Assembly (NCBI RefSeq): GCF_958979055.1
Contig: NC_084892.1
Location: forward strand, 625,001-689,000
Reading direction: 5' to 3'
DNA: 64,000 bases
Source: Alnus glutinosa
Taxonomy: Eukaryota; Streptophyta; Magnoliopsida; Fagales; Betulaceae
In this document: piece by piece, positions 26,018 through 37,504 of the stretch
How positions within the stretch are numbered: the first letter of the stretch is position 1
Layout of the letters: the number at the start of each line of letters is the position of its first letter
The notes under the pieces: generated by a model
Database searches by the model: none
Told to the model about the DNA's origin: nothing
What the model saw: the letters and a program-made list of their open reading frames with translations, nothing else
Translations under genes and position numbers: made by a program

Positions 26018-26052
26018 CTCTCTCTCGCTGGGTGTTGTCCGTTGTGGCCACG

Positions 26053-26066
26053 GCTATTTTATAGGT
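26053..26066 (-). promoter_or_regulatory. FluG1 TATA box
   Basis: On the minus strand TATAAAATAG lies about 40 bases before the ATG at 26017, which implies a very short 5' leader. The same box is kept in the unit-2 fragment (near 42750-42763) and in FluG2 (near 60661-60674). Confidence 0.6.
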
Positions 26067-26370
26067 GTGTCCGAACATCGAATTTTAATAATTTTAAAAG
26101 TTACTCGCGAAAGTGTGTAGCATTTTTTATATTTATAATAAATAAATACTAAATATGCTAATTTATTAGTAAATCGTATAAAAATTATTTTTTAAAAAGA
26201 GTGTAGATCTAACATTTCTTAAATAAATTTTGATCCAACAGAACATCATTAAGCCTATAAATTATAAGTAGTGCTCACGTACAATTATTTTATAACTTTT
26301 TTTTTACAATTTTTAATATGTATTAGCATGTGGTTGGACAAATCGAACAATATCTAAAAAATATATTTAC

Positions 26371-26803
26371 GGGATAATTTCACTTAAAAGTACCGAATTA
26401 TCGGCCTATTTGATTTAAGGATATTGAATTTCAGAACGTTTCAAATTATAAATCTAATTTTTAAAACGTCTCAATTACAGGTACTCCATTAGAATTTGCC
26501 GTTAAATCCTGCCAAAATTCTCAAAATACCCATGTGTTTATTTTTTAAAAGAAATTTATAAAAAATTTCAAAAATTAAGGCATAAATATTTTTGCAAATT
26601 CCGTTAAATTCTAACCAATAAATAAATCTTAACAATTTTTTTTTCCTAAAAAAAATAGGAGTATTTTAAGAATTTTGGGAGAATTTAACAATAAATCTTA
26701 ACAGAGTACCTGTAATTAAGACTTTGAAAAATTTGATACTTTAATTTGAGACGTTTTAAAGTAAAGTTATCGATAGTTTAATACCCTTAAGTGAAGTTAA
26801 TCA
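26371..26803. mobile_element. MITE/foldback element between FluG1 and TLPa1
   Basis: The left arm (GGATAATTTCACTTAAAAGTAC onward) and right arm (ending CCCTTAAGTGAAGTTAATCA) are inverted copies over roughly 150-170 bases, with an AT-rich middle. No coding capacity. Unit 2 keeps only the right arm (from about 42868) and unit 3 only the left arm (to about 61085). Confidence 0.7.
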
Positions 26804-29433
26804 TATTTTTAACATCTTCTAATCATACACTGCATCGACATATGTTAGAAGTTACAAAATAGATAAAAGTATAACATTTTTCATAAATTATACAGAAATA
26901 AATTGCATTTTTTTTTTTTTACTGTAATGTAGTGAAAAGAAAAGAAAAGAAAAATACACAATATTATATCTTACTCAAAAGCACCATTCGGAATCTAATC
27001 CCATCTTCGAAGGATTTCTATCATTTCTAGAACTTCAACAGTTGTGTGGTCAATTCTTTGCATGTGAATGAACCGTCGGACGGACCTCATGATGAGTCCA
27101 CAGAGAAATTATAAAATACTAAAAAGTAAATAAATAAATAATGGGATGGCTTTTGATCAACTCCAAATCAAATAAAGAATGCGACGGCTTTTGATCAATT
27201 CGACTTTCACGCCCAGCAAAATATACTAAAAGGCAATTAAGATAAGCAGTGACGTTGTCTTTAATTCCTAGGAAATTTTGTTTTTTACAATTTGACGTTC
27301 CAGGAAACTTATAAACTAATATGACGGTGTATTTTAAGGTGGTTCGACCACTTTTATAGTAATTAATTATTGGAATGATTGAATCAGTCTATAATTAAGA
27401 GTGATCCGGCCATCTCATAATCGACTGGATCATATGACCAAGCTACCACTAATAGTCTTGGGAGTAATTTGGCCACCCCGCCATAATTAACAAAAGAGGG
27501 TGGCCGAATCAACCCAAAAGTCTTTGGAGGTGGCGCAACGGATATATGGTGGCATGACTGCGCGGTGGTGGGTTTTGATGGTTGTACTATGGGTGTGGGT
27601 GGTTCAAGGTGGCGAGGTCTCAAAATGGAAGTCATCGTGACTTAATTATCAATTTAATTAGTTAGTAACAAACATGAAAAATGTCATATGGGCTACAATG
27701 TGACAATGGATAAGTGGAAAATGTTACCGTAGGTATTTAAACATCTGTTTCGATGGCTTTCTGTCTCCAACGTACCCTCTGTTATGCTTATGCCAGTAGG
27801 AGGGGCAAACTGTAAGGATTAGTCGCAAAGTGCTCTGTTATATGAGACCTGAATATGATAGAATATGTTGAAATCTCTTGATATGGAACAGCTTTAATGA
27901 CCATCAAACACAGCGTTTATGCAGCAAATGCAAATGAGATGTTTCTCTAGCAGTATTGAACATCACAAAATGCCATGGATCTAGTGATCCACGGCAGAGT
28001 TTTCTAATTTTTATTTTTATTTATATTAAGGGTATTTTTCTCATTTACAATACATTGCAAATTTTTAGTTAATTTAGTGTTAGTTCCGGTGAGCGTTCTA
28101 TAGACTTGCCAGGCCAATACTCTCAACCAAAGCTAAAACCAGATTTTTCGTTAACACTAGTAAAGAACACACTCTCTCAATCTCCACCTATATATATTAG
28201 ATAAATTTGCTTCTTTCTTGGATAATTGTTCATATATATGTTTTCTCTCTAAGAAGACTCCATCCTTGCATCCGGCTCCTTCTTTCAGATGTTTGCATTT
28301 TGGCAAGAAAGTTGTAGGCCGGGATTTTTGTCATTTTTTACAAAAATACCCCTGCCCTATAACTAATGGGATATTCTAAGATTTATTTGAACCGGAGAAG
28401 ATCCTAATACATGGGAAAAAGGACATTTTTTTTTTCAAAAATACCCATATACTATAACTAACCGGAGATGATCCTAATACTCAGGATAAGGATACTATTT
28501 GGTGTTTTTGGTGGAAAGGCGTTTTTAACCAAAATGAATAAAAAGATTATTTTAATAAAATAGATAAAGAATTTAGATAGCAAATGTATAATATTTTTTA
28601 AAAATAATTTGCTAATTTTTATAATGCATTGAATTTATCATCACAAAAGCTCCACATGCTCTTAAGCAACCTACTTTCAGGGCCGGGAAGGAGGATCAAA
28701 GTTATGTAAAGGATTAACTCTCATCCTAATCTAGAAAATACAAGTTGGACTTTTAAATAACTTTCCATATATAATACATTTATTGTTTCTCTCTTTCCAA
28801 ACACAACAGCTAGACCGTCCTTTATAGAAATCCTCCCAGCCATATTAATTGATAATTAACAGGATAATTTTTATTTGTTGCATATATTATTTCCGTTGCT
28901 TTAATTGCCGGGATATGCATGAATTTATATATTAGGCACTCAAGTGGTATAAGGGGCAAAATTTTGAAAAGACAAATAGTTGAATATTTAATTTAAAAAA
29001 ATAAAAAATAAATAAATAATAATCAAATAAGTTCAACATGTCATAATAGTTTGAGCAATTAATATTGCGCTAACTATATGCGTGTATCAGCCATTATGAT
29101 TGGCTATAATCTGTTTATTTTTCTTCATAGAAATAACCAGGATTTGCATTAGTTAATGAAATCTCCAGATTTCGTGTATATAGAAAGTCAAAAATTTGTT
29201 TCATATTTTACGCATCTATGGCCATAATTGCTTACCCACCCATGTTTGATCTTATCTATTGATTTATTAGGGTGTTTTCAACCAAAATTAAATGAGAAGG
29301 AAATCTAAAAGATTCATATCACCAATTCACCATATTTATTATTGTTCCTGTACGTGATCAGGGAGCCTACATAAACTTTCCCCTGTTTCAATCTTTTACC
29401 TTCCATCAAAGACAAAAATCATCGTCAAAGCAA
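26804..29433. other. Spacer between FluG1 and TLPa1
   Basis: No gene is supported. It contains a degenerate GGTGGCC-rich island at about 27390-27620, which recurs in unit 2 at about 43910-44170. At about 28340-28490 there is a two-copy imperfect repeat around CAAAAATACCC and CCGGAGATGATCCTAATAC. The right end is the TLPa1 promoter. Much of this spacer is missing from unit 3. Confidence 0.5.
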
Positions 29434-30674
29434 ATGGAAACCCAAGCACTCCTCTGCCTTACCTTGGCTTTTCTCTTCTTCTCTGGTAAGCACCTCTCCC
29501 CTTCCTCCGCTTTTGGCCGGCTTTCTTTTCTCTCCATCTTATAAGCGTTCTCATTTGACATAACACATGCATGGGTTCACTTTTTTCTTTCTAGCTGTGT
29601 GACTTATTTTTGTGTTCCATTATAGTATTTCATTCTTACTCATCACCATAAATAAATGATTAAGAGGCCATGCAGGCCTTCTTTTTTTCTTATTCTTTTT
29701 TTTCTTTCTTGTCGTTTTTGGGACCGGATTCTATATATGCAATAGGCAGCTTGTATGAGAGCCCGGATCCTACCTTCTCGGACAATTGCCTTGACTGTCC
29801 GAACAGGTACGTAGTCGGCCTACTCGTCCGAACAGGTAGAACTCGGACATACTCTCACACGACTGCCCTATTGGAGTGCAATAGGGATTAGGGAGAGGCC
29901 TCAAAAAAAAAAAATAATAATAATAAATTTGGCCTTTTGGGAGATTAACCGGAAAGAGGTTGAATGTAATACTCTACTTGATATTGTGTGCATGCAGGGG
30001 CTCACTCAGTAACATTCACAATAAAAAACAACTGCCCCTACACAATATGGCCAGGAACACTGACTGGCGGTGGCCTCCCTCAATTAACATCAACTGGGTT
30101 AGAGCTAGCCTCCGGAGCTTCGTCAGCCCTTGACGTTTCTGCTAACTGGTCAGGCCGCATGTGGGCACGAACCCAATGCTCCGATGCCAACGGCAAGTTC
30201 AGCTGTGGCACAGCCGACTGTGGCTCTGGACAGGTCACATGCAACGGTGCGGGTGCAATCCCACCAGCCTCACTCGTCGAGTTCACTCTAAATGGCAGCG
30301 GTGGACAAGATTTCTACGATGTCAGCCTTGTCGATGGCTTTAACTTGCCCTTGTCGATAAGCCCACAAGGCGGGTCGGCTAGTTGTCAAAGCACAAGTTG
30401 TCCAGGGAATGTGAACTAGGTTTGCCCTCCGGAGTTGGCTGTGAAAGGGTCTGATGGCAGCGTAATCGCTTGCAAGAGCGCATGTGAGGCTTTCAATCAG
30501 CCGCAATACTGTTGCACCGGAGATTTTAGTACCCCAGATAGATGTCCGCCTACACAGTATTCCAAGGTTTTCAAGGATCAGTGCCCTCAGGCTTACAGCT
30601 ATGCCTACGACGATAAAACTAGCACATTTACGTGCCCCACTGGTGCCAATTATCTTGTCACATTCTGTCCATAA
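29434..30674 (+). pseudogene. Thaumatin-like protein TLPa1, nonsense-mutated
   Basis: Exon 1 is 29434-29485 (signal peptide [18 protein letters not shown]) and exon 2 is 29998-30674, with a GT-AG intron. The product is a PR5-type secreted protein with the thaumatin signature [17 protein letters not shown] and an acidic cleft region ([13 protein letters not shown]). At 30418-30420 a TAG replaces the CAG (Gln) found at the same place in TLPa2 and TLPa3. This cuts the 242-residue protein at about residue 160 and removes more than half of the 16 conserved Cys. The frame continues normally beyond the stop to TAA at 30672-30674, so the lesion is a single base change. It could be recent decay or an isolated base error. 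Confidence 0.88.
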
Positions 30675-31071
30675 GATCTGGAAGTAGTTTTCTTCTATTT
30701 GTATATAGGAAAAGCTACTTCCTCCCATTCACAATAAAATTATACTTAGTTTTAAAGTTAAATCTGTTTGATTTTCTTTTTTTAATTTCTTAACATTTCT
30801 CAAAATTTGTACAATGGCAAATCGTTGAAAGAATTGAACTGACATAATATTAAAAAACAAATCAATGATGTAACAATACGGGATCCTCACATATTAAATA
30901 TTTATTACATTAGAAATAAAATAAAATTCACACATATGCTCATGATGAATGAAGGCTTTGGATAACTAGCTCTAAACAACATGTGTCATGCGGTAAAAAT
31001 TAGGCTCGGCCTACTCAAATTAAATTTGATCTTCCCTGCATATTTTGGTCCCCCTACTTGAAAAATCTTAT

Positions 31072-31710
31072 GCTCCGTTTATTTCGGCGTAAAATAATTT
31101 TCGTCGTAAAATATATTCTAAGAAGTCATTTTTCAGTGTTTGACACATAGGGAAAATTACAAATATTAGTTATATTTTCATTCAATCATATTAATTAACT
31201 TAAAAAAATCAATTTTTATTCACAACAAGAAAATATTAATGTAAAATAATATTAAAAAAAAACTAAAAATTTATGTTTAACTAAGATATACACATTGACT
31301 AACAATAATTATATTTTGGGATTATTTTAAAAAATTATTTTTAAAGTAGCCAAAATCTGGCCATTTGTGCTGGATTCCGGCCTCCTTACGGGATCCCGGC
31401 CAAATCCCTGCCAGTTTTGGCAAGGATTTGGCTAGATAGCGAAGATCCGACCATTTTGGCCAGAATCTAGCAAATTATCGTCGGAATCCGGCAGGAATTT
31501 TCAGATTCCGGCACCTGCTAATTCCAACTAGCGTCAGAATCTAGCTTGTCGGAATCCAGTGATGGTCGACTGCTTGAGCGTGAAGGTCGACTGCGTCGTT
31601 TAAAAGATGGTCAACTGCTTTTGCCGTCTTGGAAAAATGATTTAGGCTTTTAAAGTGTAAGTCATTTTTCGAAATTTACTAAGTATTTTTTGTCAAACGG
31701 AAATCATTTA
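31072..31710. mobile_element. Foldback element copy, unit 1
   Basis: Starts GCTCCGTTTATTTCGGCGTA, carries the CCGGAATCCGGC-like core at about 31340-31600, and ends around GTCAAACGGAAATCATTTACG. It is inverted relative to the 7404-8400 element, and its outermost right end is truncated. It occupies the same position in all three units, between TLPa and ALMT. Confidence 0.75.
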
Positions 31711-32029
31711 CGTACATGACAGACCCAACCAACCTTTAATTTTTTTTTTTTAAGAAGAACCGATTCAATGGTTAGTTCGGACCATCACGTCAGCATTAAG
31801 AAATTAATAGTTGTGAAATAAAAACGCCTGTTTTAGTATCAGTATTTTTTTATTTTTTATTTTTGAATAATGTACGCTAAAAATCACTTTTGTGTCTCAC
31901 AACTATCTCACAATACTAAAAAGGGTAGTTTCAACCACATTTTTGGATGATCCTTGTTTGAAAAAATAAATAAATAAAGAAATTGATTGGAATTGCTAAA
32001 TAAACAAGGTCGAATAATTGTAAGATAAA

Positions 32030-32039
32030 GACACGTGTC
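32030..32039 (+). promoter_or_regulatory. Palindromic G-box/ABRE in ALMT1 promoter
   Basis: GACACGTGTC, a perfect 10-base palindrome containing CACGTG, lies about 260 bases before the ALMT1 start. It is kept at 47887-47896 in unit 2. CACGTG also occurs in the orphan promoter copy (36231-36236) and the TLPb1 promoter (37215-37220). Such boxes bind bZIP/bHLH factors and often confer ABA or stress response. A TATA box (TTATAAAAG) lies at 32221. Confidence 0.5.
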
Positions 32040-32301
32040 AAATAATGTTTTGTTGATGAAAACGGCCTGAAAAGGTTTATTAACGCGCGTCTTTTAACAA
32101 TTCCGGGCAGGGGAAGGAGAAGGATTTCCGAATTCTGATGGGAAGAGTTGGGTCTCAAATACATCCTCGCTAATTAATGATCACCGGGAAGAAGAGGAAA
32201 ACCGCCTCAAAATTTAAGGTTTATAAAAGCCTTGGGGCCTCTTCTAACTTTGCATCAGTAAAAATTGAAAGTAGTAGTTTTTTCCCCACTCTAATTTAGC
32301 A

Positions 32302-33904
32302 ATGGATATTGTGGCGGCGGCGGCAGCAACTGAAGAGAGGGCCGGGGTTTTCGCCGGTGCTTGGGGCTGGCTTAAGGGCTTGCCTGAGAAGTTGAAGAAC
32401 AAGGCTGTGGAGGTTGCAAAGAGCGCAAAGAAGCTCGGACAAGACGACCCAAGACGAGTCACCCACTCCCTAAAAGCTGGACTGGCTCTCACATTGGCGT
32501 CCTCAATATACTATTTGAGCCCTCCGTTCAATTATTTTGGGGTTTTCGGAATGTGGGCTTTGTTAACAGTCGTAGTAGTCTTCGAATTCACTGTTGGTAA
32601 GCTTTTTCAATCAACCGCCCATCAAATTTCAAACTACTTGTCGCATGTATGTAAACGTCGAACTAATGCACGTATTTATACCTTTTCCCTTCCAGGTGCA
32701 ACCTTACTCAAATGTTTTAACACAAGTTTTGGGACATTATGTGGTTGCGCTCTCGGGATTGGTGCTAACAGCTTAGCATATCTCTTTGGCGATAAAGGAC
32801 CACCCATTGTCGAAATAATATTGATCCTTCTTTTCTTTCTAGGTATATTCCTTCAATTCTTTACATATTTCCTTTCTTCCAAAGACTCTAGAAACGGACT
32901 AGTATAATTACTTACGCAAATTGTTTTGTTGTGGTGCAGGTGCAGTATCATCATTCATTCGATTCAATCCACGGATCGTGAAAAGCTATGACTATGGGGT
33001 GTTGATTTTTATATCGACATTTACCTTGGTAGCAGTCTCCGGGTATCGGACCGACGACATCTTACAGCTGGCCGATAAAAGACTCTTCACAATACTAATA
33101 GGTGTAGCAACGTGCCTAGTTATATCCATATTTGTTTTTCCGGTATGGGCTGGCCAAGATCTTCACAAACTAACCGTTTCCAATCTAGAAAAGCTTGCAA
33201 ACTATCTACAAGGTTTAGGAGGTCAATATTTCAATGAAGGGAATGTGACGACCGGTGATATGGCCGCACTCGTTCAAGGTTATGAAAGTGTTCTTGATTC
33301 CAAAAGCGATGAAGATTCCTGGGCGAATTTCGCAAGATGGGAACCAGCGCATGGCGGTTTTCACTTCCGTCATCCATGGAAACAGTACCCGAAGATTGGA
33401 GACCTTGCTCGGCAATGTGCTTACCATATTAAAGCTCTTGATGACTATATCAACTCTGATGATATTCAGGCACCATTGGAATTCCGAAATATAATTCGAG
33501 AATCAAGCACGAAGATGAGCTCAGAATCCAGCAAGGCATTAAAAGAGCTAGCATTGGCAATAGAAACAATGACAGACCCTTCAGCTGCCAATCCCCATGT
33601 GGAGAATTCTAAAACCGCCATTAATGACCTAGAAATATTAGCACTTCAAGCTGCCACGACAGAGAATCGTGAAGACGTCCTAGCAATTATTCCGATTGTT
33701 TCGCTTGCTACAAAACTAAAAGAAATCACTAAATGTGTGGAGAAAATATCTGAATCGGTCCACGAGCTTTCTCGCCTAGCACATTTCAACAGTGTTGAAC
33801 CCACTATATCACCAGAGAGACCACAACTACTTCATTCTGGAAGCATAGTACCTGTTTCGGACGGTGACAGTACTGACCATGTTGCAGTCACAGTGCATGT
33901 ATGA
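32302..33904 (+). CDS. ALMT: Aluminium-activated malate transporter family protein, ALMT1 of this locus
   Basis: ALMT proteins are plant anion (malate) channels of the plasma membrane or tonoplast, used in root exudation, guard cells and vacuolar storage. Exons 32302-32596, 32696-32842 and 32940-33904 with GT-AG introns give 468 residues. An N-terminal Ala-rich leader is followed by DPRRVTHSLKAGLALTL, then a membrane region of about six hydrophobic segments to residue ~220 (GMWALLTVVVVFEF, FVFPVWAGQDLH). The soluble C-terminal domain has the family motif WEP at 281-283 and FRHPWKQY. All of the sequence after residue 148 is one exon, whereas ALMT genes generally have about six exons. A paralogue is at 48159. 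Alternative short ORFs across the gene are frame shadows. Confidence 0.93.
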
Positions 33905-34320
33905 AACAAACGGGGATTCAAAGTCATATCTGCTGAAATCAAGCCCAGCTGGCCTAGCCTCCTGGCTGCTCTCCAGATTTCCTCTGACAGCGAAAACAAC
34001 AATGGCAGAAATCACGGCCATTCCAGTCCTTGTTTCATGGGACAGCCGTGTAAAATAGATGATTTCCATTTTTAGTTCTCTCTTTTTACTTTGACACCTC
34101 TCTACATTCTTTGTAATTCTTTGTTTGGCTATAAAATAAGAATGAAACATGCTCCAAAGCAGATTCTCAAATATTTTCATCTCATTCTCAGGCACTAGAT
34201 TCACCACCCACCACAACCGGCCATTCCGGATCCTAAAAAATGAAAGAAGAATTGGAAATAAAAACTCCTATTCATTATATTTTCCTGCATTTTCTCGGCA
34301 GACAAACAGAAACCGTGATT

Positions 34321-34760
34321 TTAAAGAACACAAAACGTAATTGAAAGTGAAATCACATAAACAAAAACTAGCCGTACCTTGAGATTCTCATGCGCCGAGA
34401 CTGACGCCGAGAAAAAGGCTGAAGCTACAAAAAGCATCGTCGAAGCCATCCAAATCAAACTGATATAGAATTTGAGAGTCACTGTAATCGCTAAAATACT
34501 GTAAGAACCGGTAAATACAGATCTAATCCGGTTACTAAATCTCCAAACAAACCTGAAAAATTGTTGAGACAGAGAGCAGAGAGAGATTTTCCTTGCACGT
34601 GCCCGTATCTCCGCCTCCAACTCGCCGTTGTCCACCGGCTTCGGTGCTGTCCAAAATGCAGCGCTGGAGATTTTCCGTCAAGAGATTACAGAGAGTGAGA
34701 AATTGTTGAGAGAGAGAGAGAGAGGTTAGATTTGGGAATTGATGGGATTTGGAGGGAGGG
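34321..34760 (-). pseudogene. Short 5' gene fragment of unknown identity, unit 1
   Basis: On the minus strand a CT-rich leader (about 34760-34565) can splice at a GT to an exon beginning near 34458. That exon opens with an ATG and a hydrophobic 24-residue stretch (MASTMLFVASAFFSASVSAH), followed by a possible donor, AAG then GTACGG, near 34380. No downstream exon is visible before the ALMT1 3' end. The same fragment is present in unit 2 (50178-50640). I do not recognise the gene. It looks like a stranded promoter plus first exon(s). A long uninterrupted ORF across it in unit 2 is probably fortuitous. Confidence 0.35.
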
Positions 34761-35021
34761 GGAGGCGCTAGAGTTCAAATCTTTTGGCGCGGGAAACCAA
34801 GAATATATTTCGCTTTTGGCCTCTTTTTTTTTTTTTTTTTTTTTAGCTTGCTTAACTTTGCATAAGTTATTTATTTATTTTCTAATTGATTGAGAATAAT
34901 TAACTTGGCCTTTTATGTATTTTACAACATTCACACGTTGTTCTTCCAAAAGAAAACATTTTGGGTCCAGGTAGCCCATCCTTTATACGTAGTACTGTAG
35001 TAGATATAGAGAGATTGCTAG

Positions 35022-35300
35022 CAGGGGCAGACCTACATGGGCCAGGGGGCCATGGCTGGTTTGGTCTGTGGAATGTGATTGAAAGGACGACGGTTGTGGG
35101 TTGTGAACATCTTAATTGGTTTATGGGCAACGTCACGAACCTGTGGATCGATCTTTGTGAATCGTTGGTTGACGGTGACTTACAGTGGACCCAAGCTGTT
35201 TTGAGAGACATGATGAGCGGTGATTCTTTATCCTCTTTCACTGCCTCAATGCCACACAATAGTTGTTTCTAAATTTCGCCCAATTCGTTCCATGGTTTGG
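35022..35300 (+). mobile_element. Possible hAT-like end insertion specific to unit 1
   Basis: Homology between units 1 and 2 stops at 35021/50875. The unit-1 sequence then starts CAGGGGCAGACCTACATGGG and has GGGGGCCATGGC, a pattern common at the ends of plant hAT-type elements. An open frame follows for about 75 codons with no recognisable domain. The other end was not located. Confidence 0.3.
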
Positions 35301-35698
35301 CTTGGATTGGCCATGCAGCTGATGGGCAAAACTCTGCTCCAAAAGATCAAGTAAACAATGAAGTTGAGAAGGAACCCATGCATAACCAAAAACAGAAATA
35401 TGATATACTCAAATTAATCCAACGAGCGTTTACTTTGCATAAATCGATTGATCAATGTAAATTAAAAGTTGGAGCTTCATGTTCCATAGAGTACGTAATT
35501 GGTAGATGATGTTTTCTAGAGAAACTAATCACTAGATTCCAATAAACAATAGAGAAGTAATTCTTCTAAAAATTAATGCCACCCATTTTTTTTAATTTTT
35601 TTTGTTTTTGTTTTTTTGGGTCAGTACCTTTAATTTGTTTCACTTCTTGTTTATTCTGTAATATGCATTGGCTTAGCAGATTCAAAATAATAATCTTT

Positions 35699-35883
35699 GA
35701 GTAATGTTACGCACACTCCTACTTCTCTACACTCATTTTTCCACACCCTTAGGTAAATTTTAAAACCTCCATTAGATTAAAATCCAATAAAAATTCATAT
35801 CAAAGTCAATGGTGATTTTAAAAGTCACTTAGGATGTGGAAAAATGGATATGAAGAGGTGGGAGTGTGTATAAGATTACTCGT
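35699..35883. mobile_element. MITE with 9-bp target-site duplication
   Basis: Arms GAGTAATGTTACGCACACTCC and its imperfect inverse (GGGAGTGTGTATAAGATTACTC) enclose about 185 bases with no coding capacity. The nine bases ATAATCTTT occur directly before (35690-35698) and after (35884-35892). A 9-bp duplication suggests mobilisation by a Mutator-like transposase. Confidence 0.7.
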
Positions 35884-35992
35884 ATAATCTTTTAGTTATA
35901 GGCATAGCCTCGTCATTATTGTTTTCCTTTTTTTGTTAATTATCATTTTTCTTTCCTTAACTTGCTAAGGAAAATCCTACATAATTAAGTAC

Positions 35993-36188
35993 ACGAGGAA
36001 TGTTAGAACTCCTTCTAGTATTCTTTTGGTGTCCATCTGAAATGATATAAATGTAATAAAAAAAATTAAAAAATTGCATCAATTAATGTCATCCAGAAGC
36101 TAAGGACATAAATATAATTTTTTTTATTACATTTATGTCCTTCCGAATGGACACCATAAGAACACTAGAAAGAATTATAGCATTCCTC
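35993..36188. mobile_element. MITE with 8-bp target-site duplication
   Basis: Inverted arms run from GAGGAATGTTAGAACTCC to AGAATTATAGCATTCCTC and share a GTGTCCAT/ATGGACAC internal segment. TTAAGTAC flanks the element on both sides (35985-35992 and 36189-36196). An 8-bp duplication fits the hAT superfamily. Confidence 0.7.
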
Positions 36189-36214
36189 TTAAGTACATAT
36201 ATATGCACCGAGTG

Positions 36215-36430
36215 CCATGTGAAATAAAGACACGTGTCCAATAACGTATTGTTGATCATGAAAACTGCCTCAAAAGGTTTAAAAAGCCTTGGGCCGCCTC
36301 TTTTAACAATTCCGGCCAAGCAGGAGAAGGAGAAGGATTTCTAGACTCACCTTCCGACTAACCCAAGATTTTGCATGTAAATATCTAGTCGCAGCACCAA
36401 GAGGCAAACCGCCTCAAATACAACCTCATG
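36215..36430 (+). promoter_or_regulatory. Orphan copy of the ALMT promoter region
   Basis: The block AAATAAAGACACGTGTCCAA, then TTGTTGAT, TTTTAACAATTCCGG, GAGAAGGAGAAGGATTTC and AACCGCCTCAAA, follows the same order as 32020-32215 upstream of ALMT1. No ALMT coding sequence follows it. It also carries CCTTGGGCCGCCTCTT, like the ALMT leader but shifted in position, so the copy is rearranged. Confidence 0.65.
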
Positions 36431-37410
36431 CTAGCTCCCTTAATAACGACGGCGTATGATGCATGCATGTATTTGTTTTGTTCTTCCAGAAAGAAACAAT
36501 GGGTCCAGTCCAGCTCATCTTTAATTTATAATTAATTCTAGACGTCAAATTTATATTCTTCTTATATTCTTTCAAAATTAATGTAACTTTTAAAATCAAA
36601 ATTTAATAATGATCAAATGATAATTTTAAAAATCACATTATTTTTAAAATGACATAAATATAACATATAGAATTACTCCTCATTTAATTTACACATGCGT
36701 AGTAGCTAGATACGAACACATATTTTATCTATAAATTAAACCCGACTTCCTCTACATTATTTATTTTAAATCTATTTATCTATAAGCTTAATTGCTTGAA
36801 AATGGCCGTCCTAGAATTGTCACAACGTTAAAACGCGTTCCGTTAATGAATTTGTTTTCAACTCTTTGAATTGAATTCCCTCTGATTGTTCAACACTAAC
36901 TAATTTAGTCGCCTTTTCTCATGAGCAGATATTTTTTGGGGAATTAATTAAAGAGAGAAAAAACAAAAAACCCTAGCTAGCTACCAGATCATACCACGTA
37001 CTCCAAATTGAATCCAAACCTTACACTTGGCAATTCGCATGGGACGGTCTTTAATTTCCACAGGTAAAAATTCCATATGCACGCAAGTGATCGAAAGAAA
37101 TTCAACGAAACAAAAAATCCACAACTACAAGCAACCGTACACATAAAAAACAGATCCAGGCCGGCCACGACCAGAACTGGATTTAATTAATTGCCTCACT
37201 TTCTCCAAAACTGACACGTGTAAATAACTCCAATCGATTGGATGGCATTTAGCCCGTATCTCGCGGGTCACAACTTCCGGTCGCGCCCCGTTACCAAATG
37301 GAAGACGCTAACCAGCGCTAGCCGTTCAAGCCAAGGAGGAACCTTCCTGTTCAGTACTCGAACCCAAGTTTCCCGCATTGTTCGCGAGCAGCCTCAAAAG
37401 TCGCGTTTAA

Positions 37411-37504
37411 GGCTCTATATATACGACTCCAAGTTCATAAGATTAGCACCACAATACCCAACCCATTCATCAACATCGATCAACTAGACTATCTACTACG
37501 TACT
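37411..37504 (+). promoter_or_regulatory. TLPb1 core promoter and leader
   Basis: TCTATATATA at 37414-37423 lies about 80 bases before the ATG at 37505. The leader (AAGTTCATAAGATTAGCACC and CATCAACATCGATCAACTAG) is repeated almost exactly at 41256-41326, where no TLP coding region follows. Confidence 0.6.

Larger units (their letters stand above)
18270..31160. repeat. Segmental duplication: unit 1 (matches 52824-64000 and 41328-46990)
   Basis: Colinear blocks are 18270-26450 with 52824-61085, 28094-31160 with 61262-64000, and 24654-26170 with 41328-42855. A further block, about 29160-35021 with about 45075-50875, extends the unit 1/unit 2 match through ALMT. Differences are scattered substitutions and small indels, with exons and introns alike conserved, so the duplications look recent. 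Confidence 0.92.

Noticed and set aside
25713..26120. Plus-strand ORF of 135 codons, with equivalents at 42410-42829 and 60321-60716
   Set aside because: It is the antisense of FluG exon 1 and its downstream intron; no domain is seen, and the minus strand clearly encodes the protein.
35290..35509. 70-codon plus-strand ORF
   Set aside because: No domain, no splice context, absent from unit 2.
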